Assembly (NCBI RefSeq): GCF_003469205.1
Contig: NZ_QSIN01000004.1
Coordinates: 62,001 to 126,000, forward strand
Source of the DNA: Collinsella sp. AM33-4BH
GTDB taxonomy: Bacteria > Actinomycetota > Coriobacteriia > Coriobacteriales > Coriobacteriaceae
DNA length: 64,000 nucleotides
Direction: 5' to 3'
Shown here: piece after piece, positions 7,259-15,879 of the stretch
How positions within the stretch are numbered: position 1 is the stretch's first letter
Layout: each line of letters opens with the position of its first letter
Program-made: the position numbers and the translations under genes
Notes under the pieces: model-generated
What the model saw: only the letters and a program-made list of their open reading frames with translations
The model's database searches: none
Told to the model about the DNA's origin: nothing

Positions 7259-8383
7259 CTACCTGGGCACGCGGTCCTGCCTTGCGGCAAACGGGGCGAG
7301 CACGGCGTGCGGCTCGCTTTGGTACCAGTAGGCGACGGTGGAGATGTCGTCCTCGCGCTCGTAGAGCTTGATGTCGTCGTTGCCGAGGTCCTGGAACGTC
7401 ACGCGCAGGTCCTCCTTGAACGAGATCGGGTCGGGAAGGTGCCACCTGTAGAGGCCGTGCCTGGGCAGCGCGTCGTCGTTAGTCGCGAGCATCGGATTCG
7501 GGTTCGGCTTGCCCGCGCTGAAGCGGTCGCGCGTGGCGTCGCGCGTCGAGCGGTACGGGTAGCCGGCGAACAGCGTGTTGAAGCACTGCGCCTCGGGCAG
7601 CGCGTGGGGCGGCCTGTCGAGGAAGGCCCAGGCACCGCCGAAGTAGTCCTCGGCTCCCGTCGAGGTGACCGTGGGGAACTCCTCGTCGCCGTCGAGGAAG
7701 AACTTCATCTCGCCCTCGCCCCACCAATAGCGCTCCAGGGCGCACAGGGCCATGTAGGTGCCGACGTAGTAGCCCTTGCCGCGCACGCCGTCGAGCACGG
7801 TGTAGTCGACGCCCCTGCGGGTGCTGCGCTCGCGGTTAAAGCGGGCGTGGAAGTACATGGCGTCGTCCGGCACGTCGGTGAGCGCGTAGTTGAACGTGTA
7901 GAAGATGTACTTAATGAACCCGGGGTGCTCGCTCGTAAGCGTGACCTTGGCGTGCTTCCTGAAGGGCATCTCGAAGTAGCAGTTCATGCCGCCCGTCGGG
8001 TTCACGCAGATGGGCATCGAGTTGACGATGGCGCGCTCACCGAAGCCGTTGCAGAAGAAGTCGCCGACAGGGCACTCGACCGAGGGGGTCTCCTCGTCGT
8101 CCCAGTAGAAGCGCAGCACGAGGTCACGCATGACGAAGCTGCCGGCGGCGGTCTTGTCGGGGACGGTCATCCAGATGTGGCGGATGATGCCGGGGCCCTC
8201 GATGTCCGCGAGCGTGATGGTCTCGCCGGACTCAAGGGGCACGCAGCACGAGCCCTTGCGGCCGACGCCGAGGTGGCTGGCCGACATGGCGGCGCGGCCC
8301 TTCTCGCCCGTGATGTTCTCGGGGGTGATGGCGCGGCTTTCCTCACCGCCGTGCATCCACACGTCCTTAAGGAACTCTCTCAT
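7259..8383 (-). CDS. GH172 / DUF2961 glycoside hydrolase (probable furanosidase)
   Basis: 374 residues without a signal peptide, so cytoplasmic. It has the DUF2961 landmarks: IEGPGIIRHIWMTVPD near residue 61, a GDFFCNGFGE segment near 107, NPTGGMNCYFEMPF near 128, and GEGEMKFFLDGD then STGAEDYFGG near 222-250. Family members (GH172) include difructose dianhydride I synthase/hydrolase, alpha-D-fructofuranosidase and D-arabinofuranosidase. Glu225 and Glu245 occupy the two conserved acidic positions expected for catalysis. Its neighbours are a mannose-family PTS and a ROK fructokinase, so an intracellular fructofuranoside such as a difructose anhydride or inulobiose (or its phosphate) is the most sensible substrate. 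This is inference. Confidence 0.82.
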   Translation of the reverse strand: MREFLKDVWMHGGEESRAITPENITGEKGRAAMSASHLGVGRKGSCCVPLESGETITLADIEGPGIIRHIWMTVPDKTAAGSFVMRDLVLRFYWDDEETPSVECPVGDFFCNGFGERAIVNSMPICVNPTGGMNCYFEMPFRKHAKVTLTSEHPGFIKYIFYTFNYALTDVPDDAMYFHARFNRERSTRRGVDYTVLDGVRGKGYYVGTYMALCALERYWWGEGEMKFFLDGDEEFPTVTSTGAEDYFGGAWAFLDRPPHALPEAQCFNTLFAGYPYRSTRDATRDRFSAGKPNPNPMLATNDDALPRHGLYRWHLPDPISFKEDLRVTFQDLGNDDIKLYEREDDISTVAYWYQSEPHAVLAPFAARQDRVPR

Positions 8384-8395
8384 CGTCGACCTCCT

Positions 8396-8794
8396 CTATT
8401 CGTCGTCGTCGCACTCGGCGGAACTGGCACCGTTCACGTAGATGATCTGCTGGCGCGCCTCGTTGACGAGGGCGTCGAAGTCGAGTTTCTCGTCGGGGCG
8501 CGCGAGCGCGACCGTCATGGCGAGCGGGAGGTTGACACCCGCGATCACGTGGATCCGGTCGGAGGCGAAGCGGGAAAAGCGCTGGTTCACGCTGCCGCCG
8601 TACGCGTCGGTGAGGACGACGACCTCGTCAGTGCCCGAAAGAGCCGCCTCGACCGCCGCGTCGAGCCCCTCGCCGTTGTCGTTCACGTAGGCGCACACGG
8701 CGTTGACGGCGTCGCCCTTACCCGTAAGGAACTCGAGGGTGTCCTTGAAGCCCTGGGCGAGAAGGGAATGGCTCGCCACAACTATCTTTCTCAT
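8396..8794 (-). CDS. PTS mannose/fructose/sorbose-family EIIA component
   Basis: 132 residues. The start MRKIVVASHSLLAQGF places the phosphorylated histidine at residue 9, as in EIIA-Man. It accepts phosphate from HPr and passes it to EIIB. The family fold is supported by the TDAYGGSVNQ segment, which corresponds to the usual DLxGGSP motif. It follows EIID and precedes GH172 in one operon; the ribosome-binding site is weak. Confidence 0.9.
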   Translation of the reverse strand: MRKIVVASHSLLAQGFKDTLEFLTGKGDAVNAVCAYVNDNGEGLDAAVEAALSGTDEVVVLTDAYGGSVNQRFSRFASDRIHVIAGVNLPLAMTVALARPDEKLDFDALVNEARQQIIYVNGASSAECDDDE

Positions 8795-8820
8795 TGATTC
8801 ACCAATCTCTTGGGTCGAAG

Positions 8821-9654
8821 CTAGGCGAGGATGCCGGCGGCGGAGGCGACCATCGCGAGGACGATCACCACGAGGATGAGGGCCGTCATGCTCGCGTTCT
8901 TCTTGGTAAGAAGGTAATACGCGCTTCCCGTGATGGCGGCGGGGATCATGGCAGGCAGGATCTTGTCGAGCAGCGGCTGAATCTCCATCGCGACGTCGCC
9001 GAAGCTGAAGCTAATCGGGCAGGTGACGCCGATGACCGAGGCGATGAGGCAGCCGACCACGGTGAGGCCGAGCACGGAGGCGGCGGCAGTGAGGTTGGGA
9101 AGCTTCTCGCTGAAGTCGGTGACGAGCTTCACGCCCTGCTTGTAGCCGAACTCGAGGGCGTGCATGCGGACCCAGAAGATGGCCAGGATGAGCGCGAACC
9201 AGATGCCGGCTCCCACGGGGTTGCCCTCGATGGCCATGTAAGCGGCGATGGAGCCCATGATGGTCGGGATCATGGTCATGAGCAGGGAGTCGCCGACGCC
9301 GGCGAGCGGTCCCATGGTGCCGATCTTCAGGTCTTGGACGGCGTCCGCCGCCGCTAGGCCGTCGCGCTCCTCCATGGCCACGCAGGCGCCAAGGATGATG
9401 GCGGCGAGCCAAGGCTGGGTGTTGTAGTAGCGGAAGTGGTTGTTGAGCGCTTGCTTATAGTCCTCGTCGTTCGTGTAGATCTTCCTCAGGACCGGCGAGA
9501 GGGCGTAGGCGACTGAGGCGCCCTGCTGGGTCTGGTAGTTGAAGGTGCACACGCTCATGAGCCAGCGCCAGTTCGCGTTGCGCAGGTCCTTCTTGGTGAC
9601 CTTGTAGCCGGAGGGCTTGCCCTCGGCGACGGCGGTGATGTTCTCGTTTTCCAT
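8821..9654 (-). CDS. PTS mannose/fructose/sorbose-family EIID membrane component
   Basis: 277 residues, the usual EIID length. The signature near the N-terminus is KVTKKDLRNANWRWLM followed by FNYQTQQG, and the GPLAGVGDSL motif is present. Hydrophobic segments near the C-terminus give the membrane anchor. Together with EIIC it forms the sugar channel. The start lies 3 nt after the EIIC stop, with its ribosome-binding site inside the EIIC end. Confidence 0.93.
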   Translation of the reverse strand: MENENITAVAEGKPSGYKVTKKDLRNANWRWLMSVCTFNYQTQQGASVAYALSPVLRKIYTNDEDYKQALNNHFRYYNTQPWLAAIILGACVAMEERDGLAAADAVQDLKIGTMGPLAGVGDSLLMTMIPTIMGSIAAYMAIEGNPVGAGIWFALILAIFWVRMHALEFGYKQGVKLVTDFSEKLPNLTAAASVLGLTVVGCLIASVIGVTCPISFSFGDVAMEIQPLLDKILPAMIPAAITGSAYYLLTKKNASMTALILVVIVLAMVASAAGILA

Positions 9655-9656
9655 GG

Positions 9657-10442
9657 TTACTCATCCTCTCCGATGAAGGCGTCTGCGGAAGCGTGGGCGG
9701 CGAGCTCGGTGTCCCTCTCGGCACGCTGGTAGAACGCAATCGCGAGGGCAACGCCGACGATGGCGGCGCCGATGATGGGCACGTTCAGGAAGGCCGAGAG
9801 GAAGAAGCCGGCGAGCAGGTACTGGAAGTACTTGGCGGTTGGCATGTAGCGGAGCAGCATGGCGATACCGACGGCCGGGAGCATCTTGCCGGCGAGGGTG
9901 AGGCCGGAGAGGAACCACTGGGGCATGACCTCGAGGAGCCAGTTGACGGCGGGCTGGCCGAGCGTCACGGAGACAAAGACGGGCAGGGCGGCGCACAGGC
10001 CGAAGAGCGCGGGGCAGACCCACAGGATGGCGTTCATCTGATTGAACTTACCCTCGTTGCAGAACTTCTGGGACTTCTCGACGACAAAGCCGTTGAGGAT
10101 CTTGGCGACGACGTCGAGCTGGATGCCGAGCATGCCGACCGGCAGGCCGATGGCGAGGCCCGTGTCGGAGCCCAGGGTCACGCCGTAGGCGGTGGCGATG
10201 ATGGCCATCGTGCCGTAGTCGGGAATGGAGGAGCCGCCGAAGCCCGCGACGCCGAGCTGCATGAGCTGAATGGTGCCGCCGATGACAAGGCCGGTCTTCC
10301 AGTCGCCCATGACGACTCCGGTGATGAGGCCCCAGAAAACGGCGTAATTGACGAAGATCATCGGGATGCCGTAGTAGTCCACGTGCTTGATGAAGGCCAG
10401 CAGGGTCAAAAGGACGACCTGCAGGATAGTGAAGTTGACCAT
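9657..10442 (-). CDS. PTS mannose/fructose/sorbose-family EIIC membrane component
   Basis: 261 residues, strongly hydrophobic with about seven predicted membrane segments. It begins MVNFTILQVVLLTLLAF and contains GLVIGGTIQLMQLGVAGFGGSS-like sequence near residue 50, which is characteristic of ManY/LevF-type EIIC. It forms the sugar translocation path with EIID. It starts 9 nt after the EIIB stop with a GGGGGA ribosome-binding site. Confidence 0.93.
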   Translation of the reverse strand: MVNFTILQVVLLTLLAFIKHVDYYGIPMIFVNYAVFWGLITGVVMGDWKTGLVIGGTIQLMQLGVAGFGGSSIPDYGTMAIIATAYGVTLGSDTGLAIGLPVGMLGIQLDVVAKILNGFVVEKSQKFCNEGKFNQMNAILWVCPALFGLCAALPVFVSVTLGQPAVNWLLEVMPQWFLSGLTLAGKMLPAVGIAMLLRYMPTAKYFQYLLAGFFLSAFLNVPIIGAAIVGVALAIAFYQRAERDTELAAHASADAFIGEDE

Positions 10443-10451
10443 ATTTCCCCC

Positions 10452-10925
10452 TTAGATGAGGTCTGCGACGGAGACGGGCTTGTCGGCGGGCACGAACTGG
10501 GCCGTCACCTTGACGCCACGGGCGATGAGCGCCTTGTAGCTCTGGACGTTCTCGGCGGAGGCGTAGGCGCGCTGGGTGAGCTGGATGCCGTCCTCCTTGA
10601 CGAGCGAGCCGCCGACGACCAGCGACGGGAGCTCGACGCCCGACTCGACCAGGCGAAGCATCGTCTCGGGCTCCTTGGCGATGACGAAGACCTTCTCGCG
10701 GTCGTACTTGCCCGCGGCGAAGTTCTTGAGCGCGGTCTGCTCGGAGATGATCGAAACGGCCATGCCCGCGGGGCGCGCCATCCTCATGGTGGACTTCAGG
10801 ACCTCGTCGCCGGCGACCTTGTCGTCGATGACCATGACTCGGGTCGCGCCCGACACCGGGGCCCACTGCGTCACGATGATGCCGTGAAGCAGGCGATTGT
10901 CGATTCGTGCCATAACAACACTCAT
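10452..10925 (-). CDS. PTS mannose/fructose/sorbose-family EIIB component
   Basis: 157 residues from the ATG at 10925, chosen because AGGAG lies just upstream; longer in-frame extensions lack a ribosome-binding site. MSVVMARIDNRLLHGIIV contains the EIIB phospho-histidine (His14) in the RLLHG motif. It takes phosphate from EIIA and phosphorylates the incoming sugar. It is the first transport gene of the operon, 123 nt downstream of the LevR-like regulator. No sigma-54 promoter (GG-N10-GC type) was found in that gap. Confidence 0.92.
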   Translation of the reverse strand: MSVVMARIDNRLLHGIIVTQWAPVSGATRVMVIDDKVAGDEVLKSTMRMARPAGMAVSIISEQTALKNFAAGKYDREKVFVIAKEPETMLRLVESGVELPSLVVGGSLVKEDGIQLTQRAYASAENVQSYKALIARGVKVTAQFVPADKPVSVADLI

Positions 10926-11048
10926 GTTTGCTCCTATCAAATGAAGTTTTACGTTCGGTACTGCCTCGGCGCTATCCGGATTCGCGCCGGGCAAGGGGTT
11001 ATCGGATTATTGAGGACGCGCGGTCAGCTTGCGGCGGCGCGGGGAAGG

Positions 11049-13790
11049 TCACTCGTCGAGCAGGAGGTCCGAGGAGCCGAGGCGCTCTTCTCGCGCCGGG
11101 GCGGCGCTCACGCTTATGTAGTCGAAGACATATGCGATCTCGCTTACGGGAACCTCTACGCGATAGCGCGTCGAGATGCTCGAGAAGCTCTGCCTGAAGG
11201 ACTCGATGAAATCGGCGCGTTCCTCCTCGAAGCGGTCCTGGCCAACGTAGGTCTCAATGGGGTTTCTGGTAACAAGGCGCTCGACGAGACAGCAGAGGTG
11301 AACGTAGAGCCCAATGATGGCGTTGCTGCCGATCTTCTCGCCTGTCCTGCGCTGAAGCTCGTGCACGGCGCTCTCGATCTCATGGAATAGCCGCTCCGGG
11401 TCGAGGATGGTGATGGAGCGGATGACGTTCTGCAGCGTCATGTTCGAGAGCAGCTTCTCGTGGAAAGAAGAGAGCTCGGAAGCGTCAAGCCACCTGCCGA
11501 ACACGACATCAACCTTAGAGGCGGACGCCGTCGACATGATGTCCTCGAGGGCGACGAAGGGGACGGAGGCGACCCCGGGGTCTCCCGTGCCGATGACGGC
11601 GCAGACGCGGTGCTCGGAGAAAACGGCGTCGTTCGACCCGTTCGCGACGAGCTGCTTGAAGGGCCTCGTGAGCAGGCGCGCGCCTATGGTGCGCGGGAGG
11701 CTCTGCGAGACGAGCTGGCGTATCCTCTCCGCGGCGTCGACCCCGGACTCGGAGCAGAAGACGATGGCGTCCTCACGGTTGACGCGCTCGATCACCTTGC
11801 AGTGCGTCACGCACGCGGCGGTCGCATCGCCAAGAACCTCGGCGATGGACTTGCCGCCGAGCAGCCCGACCCCGATCTCGAGCGCAAGACCGGTAGAGAC
11901 GTTGTTCACCACGCCGATAGTGGAGTCGGTAACGTTCTCGAGGGCCTTATAGGCCTCCTCCAAGGAGCCCATGTCGACGAGGAACACGACCCCGGTGCAG
12001 TAGGAATGGCGGTCGACGAGGCGCTGGAGCGGACCGACGATGTCCTTCAGCTGCTGGTCGTAGGGCATGTCGACAGCCTCGTACACATGCATGCCGAGCA
12101 TACGGTTCGCCGCGTCGGCGATGCTCGTCGCCGTTGAGTAGCCGTGGGACAGGATGACGCAGAGCGTCCGAAGGGCCTTCGCATCGCGAGACTCCGATGC
12201 GACGCACAGCGTCAGAAGCGTCTTCGTGAAGTGATCGAGCGAGATTCCCAGCGCCCCTTCCACGTCTGCGGCGACCTGATCGGAGACACTCGAGGCAAAC
12301 GGCAATTCGGAGGTCACGGCACCGAGGAGATGGGAGATTTGCTCCGCACAGGCAGACTTTCGCTTAGCCAGGCCGATACCCGGCCACAACTGCAGGCAAA
12401 TCTCCTGGGCCAGTAGAAAAGCGACCTTCCTCGAAAGCTCGATGCCATAAGAAGAGCCTGCGTCGGCAAGGACCGCGCCCACGACGCGCTCGAAGGCGCG
12501 CGACCTCGAGGAGGCGACGCCGTGGTCGAAGATCAAGTGATCCTCAACGCCGCGCACAGCGGAGACAGCTTGCGAGACAAGCTCGGAGACAGAGAGCTCC
12601 CCGGCGCAGAATCGCTCATCGAGGGAGCACAGGGCATCGAGCGCCTGCTCGACCGGCCCTGTGCTCTCGGCGGCATCCAGAGACGCGTCGATCAGAACGC
12701 CATCGTCGGGCTGTTGATCGATCTGCGCGGAGGAGAGGAGCCCGCTGGGAAGAAGATACGGGCGAACGACGACGTAGTCGCCCTCGCGATTGAGGAACGC
12801 TTTGGCGCAGCAGTTCGTCACGCAGGCGCGCAAGCCGGCGATGTTATCGGAAAAGTCCGCGTTCACGAGGCAACGGTATGCGCCGCGGCTGATCTTCACA
12901 TCAGAACCGATTCGGCACCCCTCGCTGCGCAGGAAGCTCAAGATGAGATCCTCGCGCTCCTCGGGGGTCCGCTCCTTGAGTGAGGGGACGCGGGCACAGA
13001 TGGGCATTTTGCTGTAGGCCGAGGAAACCTTCAGGTCATCGGCGGATAGCGTCGTCGAAAGAACGAGGCGAGCGCGCGGCGCATCCTGGGAGGCATCGAG
13101 CCCGAGGGCCGTCGCAAGGCAGTGCTCCATCGCAGAGGGAGAGAGTGCCTCGATGCCGTTGACAAAGACCACACCCCCGCGCGCATTCGCGATCGACTCG
13201 TCAAGAAGCCCGTTGAACGAGGCGGCGTCCGGGACCCCGGCGCAGTCGATGCGCACATAGGAGGAGTCGCGGGACAGCAAGCCCTGGTTCTTGCCGTACT
13301 CGTACACAAGGCGAGAAAGGAAAGACTTACCGACACCCACGCCGCCGCTCAAGAGGATGGGCAGGCCAAACGGAGGGTACTGAACCGCAGCCTTGCACTG
13401 CTCGACAACGGAGCTGAGGCTCATGTCGAAGCCCACGGCACGCGCGAAGTCGCGGTGATCGGCGATTCCCGTCGTCTGGATGAGGTCGGCGAGCGAGGCG
13501 TACTCGCTTGCAGAGAGCTTTACCTGAAAACGCTTCTGGAACGCGCGGCGATGAAAATAACGGACAGGCCTGCCCGCCACCTTAACCACAAGACCGGCGC
13601 GAACAAGGTCGTTGAGGTACTGGCTCGCCAGGCTCCTGGAGATGATGAGTGTCTCGGCGATGTCGGAGGTGGACAGACGGGCAAGGTCGTCGAGCGAGAC
13701 GGCAGAGGTGAGGGCCTCGAGATGCTCGAGAATCCTGTCCCTCATGTCGACGGGTTTCTTTGCCAAGCTGTCCTGTGTGGTCTTGTCCAT
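11049..13790 (-). CDS. LevR-like PRD transcriptional regulator with a degenerate sigma-54 activator domain
   Basis: 913 residues. Order of parts: N-terminal winged helix (about 15-85), AAA+ domain (about 135-330) with Walker A GGVGVGKS at 149-156, a first PRD-like helical region (about 375-490), an EIIA-Man-like domain with His549 in ILSHGYSTA, an EIIB-like region, and a C-terminal PRD with GLYVHLCCLVERLV. In LevR/ManR the segment between Walker A and B holds the GAFTGA loop that contacts sigma-54. Here that loop is missing, and the Walker B region reads VVFVNGIEAL instead of the usual acidic DE pair. Actinobacteria generally lack sigma-54. It probably controls the downstream PTS/GH172/ROK genes, with PTS phosphorylation as input, by a different activation mechanism. 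Confidence 0.85.
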   Translation of the reverse strand: MDKTTQDSLAKKPVDMRDRILEHLEALTSAVSLDDLARLSTSDIAETLIISRSLASQYLNDLVRAGLVVKVAGRPVRYFHRRAFQKRFQVKLSASEYASLADLIQTTGIADHRDFARAVGFDMSLSSVVEQCKAAVQYPPFGLPILLSGGVGVGKSFLSRLVYEYGKNQGLLSRDSSYVRIDCAGVPDAASFNGLLDESIANARGGVVFVNGIEALSPSAMEHCLATALGLDASQDAPRARLVLSTTLSADDLKVSSAYSKMPICARVPSLKERTPEEREDLILSFLRSEGCRIGSDVKISRGAYRCLVNADFSDNIAGLRACVTNCCAKAFLNREGDYVVVRPYLLPSGLLSSAQIDQQPDDGVLIDASLDAAESTGPVEQALDALCSLDERFCAGELSVSELVSQAVSAVRGVEDHLIFDHGVASSRSRAFERVVGAVLADAGSSYGIELSRKVAFLLAQEICLQLWPGIGLAKRKSACAEQISHLLGAVTSELPFASSVSDQVAADVEGALGISLDHFTKTLLTLCVASESRDAKALRTLCVILSHGYSTATSIADAANRMLGMHVYEAVDMPYDQQLKDIVGPLQRLVDRHSYCTGVVFLVDMGSLEEAYKALENVTDSTIGVVNNVSTGLALEIGVGLLGGKSIAEVLGDATAACVTHCKVIERVNREDAIVFCSESGVDAAERIRQLVSQSLPRTIGARLLTRPFKQLVANGSNDAVFSEHRVCAVIGTGDPGVASVPFVALEDIMSTASASKVDVVFGRWLDASELSSFHEKLLSNMTLQNVIRSITILDPERLFHEIESAVHELQRRTGEKIGSNAIIGLYVHLCCLVERLVTRNPIETYVGQDRFEEERADFIESFRQSFSSISTRYRVEVPVSEIAYVFDYISVSAAPAREERLGSSDLLLDE

Positions 13791-13963
13791 GACTTCTTAC
13801 CTCCTCGTACAAGGAGTATAAGGGGAGAACAGAGAACGGAAGGGGGCGCGTGGGGGAATCAACAGCTCCGAGGAAAAGTCCACCACTTGAGGGGCAGAAA
13901 ACAACGGCCATTGAACATTCAGGGCCGACGCTCAACACTTCGGCTCGACACTTCGCTTTGGAA

Positions 13964-14019
13964 AGGGCCCCGGCGCGCCGGGGTCCCAACATAAAGAAGG
14001 GCCCCGGCGCGCAGGGCCT
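13964..14019. terminator. GC-rich hairpins and duplicated AGGGCCCCGGCGCGC motif
   Basis: The 15-mer AGGGCCCCGGCGCGC occurs twice (13964-13978 and 13998-14012). The first copy lies in a palindrome GGGCCCCGGCGCGCCGGGG. The second pairs with GGGCC downstream and, on the minus strand, is followed by TTCTTT, so it may terminate the truncated nucleosidase gene. Confidence 0.5.
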
Positions 14020-14340
14020 AAAGCTTAACCATGCGCGCGGCGATGCGGGCGCAGTCGCAGGCGGCCTTCTTCTCGAAGGTGTTGTAGTCGACGACCCGGC
14101 CCTCGGCGCAGGGCTTGTCGCTGATGGCGCGCACGACGACGAGGGGCACGCCGTTGAGATAGGCGGCCTGCGCGATGGTGCAGCCCTCCATCTCGCAGCA
14201 CAGGTCGCCGAAGATCGCGAGGATTCGCTCCTTCTGTTCCGCGGGCGAGACAAACTGGTCGCCGGAGACGACGCGGCCCTTGAGGACCTTAATGTCGGGG
14301 GCGACGGCGGCCGCGGCGGCGCACGCCGCCAGCAAGGGCC
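14018..14340 (-). pseudogene. mtnN: MTA/SAH nucleosidase, C-terminal fragment
   Basis: The C-terminal 105 or so residues match 5'-methylthioadenosine/S-adenosylhomocysteine nucleosidase: GRVVSGDQFVS, then CCEMEGCTIAQAAYLNGVP (nucleoside-binding MEG motif), then VVRAISDKP. The enzyme would hydrolyse MTA and SAH for methionine salvage. The N-terminal half, which contributes part of the nucleoside pocket, is replaced by antisense sequence of an IS3-type transposase. The open frame continues into that DNA by chance, giving a chimeric 174-codon frame with no plausible start. It is very likely non-functional. Confidence 0.75.
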
Positions 14341-14344
14341 GGAG

Positions 14345-14793
14345 CGGATCGCGCAAGATCAAGGCGTCGCCCGGGAGGTCGGGCGTTACCGTCAGCCGGC
14401 GCCGCGTCTGCCGCATCATGAGGGAGAACGGCCTGGCCGGCGCATACGGCAGGAAAAGGTTCAAGGTGCACCCCGGGGCGATCAACGAGGCCGACGTGTC
14501 GAACGTCGTCGCGCGCGGCTTCGGCGGCAGGGCGCCGTACACCCATATATGCAGCGACTTGGCCTGCGTGCGCGTCGGGGCGTCGTGGAACTACGTCTGC
14601 CTGCTCGTCGACCTCTGCAACGGGGAAATCGTCGGCCACTCCGAAGGATCGAGGAGGGACGCGCGAGCTCCGAGCCAAGCTCTTGGATTACGTGCACTGG
14701 TACAACAACTTCAGGATCCACTCGACGCTGGGCTACATGTCGCCGGTCGAGTTCAGGGAGGCGGGGCCGTCCCTCCCGGAATCGTCCAAATAA
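14345..14793 (+). mobile_element. IS3-family transposase (OrfB) remnant
   Basis: On the plus strand the frame encodes VSRRRVCRIMRENGLAGAYG, then HICSDLACVR (first catalytic Asp region of the DDE core) and NYVCLLVDLCNGEIVGHS. The frame then shifts, and a different frame gives DYVHWYNNFRIHSTLGYMSP, the conserved IS3 C-terminus, up to the TAA at 14791. The central part with the second Asp and the Glu is deleted, so it is inactive. It sits between the truncated nucleosidase and the end of the spc ribosomal cluster, marking a rearrangement point. Confidence 0.8.
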
Positions 14794-15500
14794 GTGTTGC
14801 CAATCCATAGCCAATCCAGCCATCATCTTCGCGAAGGCGGACGTCAGGAAAAGCTCGGCTTGAGCTCGGTCGGACGCGGTCTGTGGGGCATCATTCAGGC
14901 TCAGGGGGTCTCCTTGTCTTCTTCGGTCGCAACCTGAATGATAGGGACGGCCCCTTCTCTCTTTCCCCTTCGTTTTCGACGCGTCACCCTCTCGGCGGGC
15001 TTAAGGCCCGCGCTCGCGGGTGCAGGGGCTACGCCCAAACCCCAAAAACGTAACGCCGTGCTCGAAGCGTTTCCGGACGTCAGCGTAATCTCAAATCCCG
15101 TTCGTCAACTCATGGGCAAGCCACCTGAGACTACTCATTTCTCCTACTGGCAATGAAGACCTGCGACCTGCAGTTTTGCAAACTGCTTGAAAGCCACCTG
15201 CGTTGATTCACTTCCTATTGCAGCTGGCGGCTTGCACGCGAAAAGGCATTTAAGTTTCAAAACGGGCGTTTTCGGCGCTATCGAGCCTCCAAAGGCATCC
15301 CGTCGCGCCCTTTGGGACAAAAACAAAAACTCAAAGCCCTGAGTTCGAAAATAGTTTTTGGAGTTGTCCCGACTTTTGTCCCCGAAGCCGACGAAACGCG
15401 ACAGGGTGTCACCTGGCGGCACTCGATTCGAGACGGCACCGAAAACTGGATGCAACCGGAATGACGGGACGGCAGAACCGAAGCCATCGAGTGGGGATAG
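14794..15500. other. Gene-free stretch between the IS3 remnant and the ribosomal cluster
   Basis: About 700 bases with no supported gene. It contains an inverted repeat with perfect 10-bp arms (ATCATTCAGG at 14890-14899 and its complement at 14933-14942). It also has a nested hairpin near 15320-15362 (CAAAAACTCA pairing with TGAGTT and AGTTTTTG). The open frames that cross it on both strands show no recognisable protein features and look spurious. It may be decayed DNA from the lost upstream part of the nucleosidase region, or a longer intergenic repeat. Confidence 0.4.
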
Positions 15501-15534
15501 AAAAAGGCCCGGGTGCCGTGGCATCCGGGCCTTT
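15501..15534 (-). terminator. Intrinsic terminator after rplX
   Basis: Stem AAAGGCCCGGGTGCC with GCATCCGGGCCTTT; on the minus strand it is followed by TTTTTCT. It lies 27 nt beyond the rplX stop and ends the S10/spc transcript here, although more spc genes would normally follow. Confidence 0.88.
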
Positions 15535-15560
15535 GCTAGCAACTTGATGTTGCGGGCAGC

Positions 15561-15866
15561 TTAGAACTTGTGGCCGCACTTCTTGCAGACGCGCAGCTTG
15601 TTCTTGCCGTCCTTCTCGTGACCGACGCGGGTAACCTTACCGCACTCGGGGCAGACGAGATTGACGTTGGAGGCGTCGATGGGAGCCTCCTGCGAAACGA
15701 TGCCGCCCTGCTGGTTGGCAGCGTTGGGCTTGACGGCCTTCTTGACGACCGAAACGCCCTCGACAACGACCTTGTTCTCGGCGGGGAGAGCACGCAGGAT
15801 AACGCCCTGCTTGCCGCGATCCTTACCAGAGAGAACCTGAACCTTATCGCCCTTCTTGATATACAT
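15561..15866 (-). CDS. rplX: 50S ribosomal protein L24
   Basis: 101 residues with the KOW motif near the start ([18 protein letters not shown]). L24 initiates 50S assembly by binding 23S rRNA. The C-terminal part has a [11 protein letters not shown]...CKKCGHKF zinc-ribbon pair, a C+ form found in some bacteria. It follows rplN with a 13-nt gap. Unusually it is the last gene of the cluster: rplE and the rest of spc are not downstream. Confidence 0.96.
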   Translation of the reverse strand: MYIKKGDKVQVLSGKDRGKQGVILRALPAENKVVVEGVSVVKKAVKPNAANQQGGIVSQEAPIDASNVNLVCPECGKVTRVGHEKDGKNKLRVCKKCGHKF

Positions 15867-15879
15867 ATATCTCCCCTAA

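Noticed and set aside
10926..11048. Sigma-54 promoter before the EIIB gene, expected for a LevR-type regulator
   Set aside because: No TGGCAC-N5-TTGC-like sequence on the minus strand.
14938..15564. Several overlapping frames on both strands in the gap before rplX
   Set aside because: Mutually overlapping, no ribosome-binding sites, no protein-family features; composition looks non-coding.
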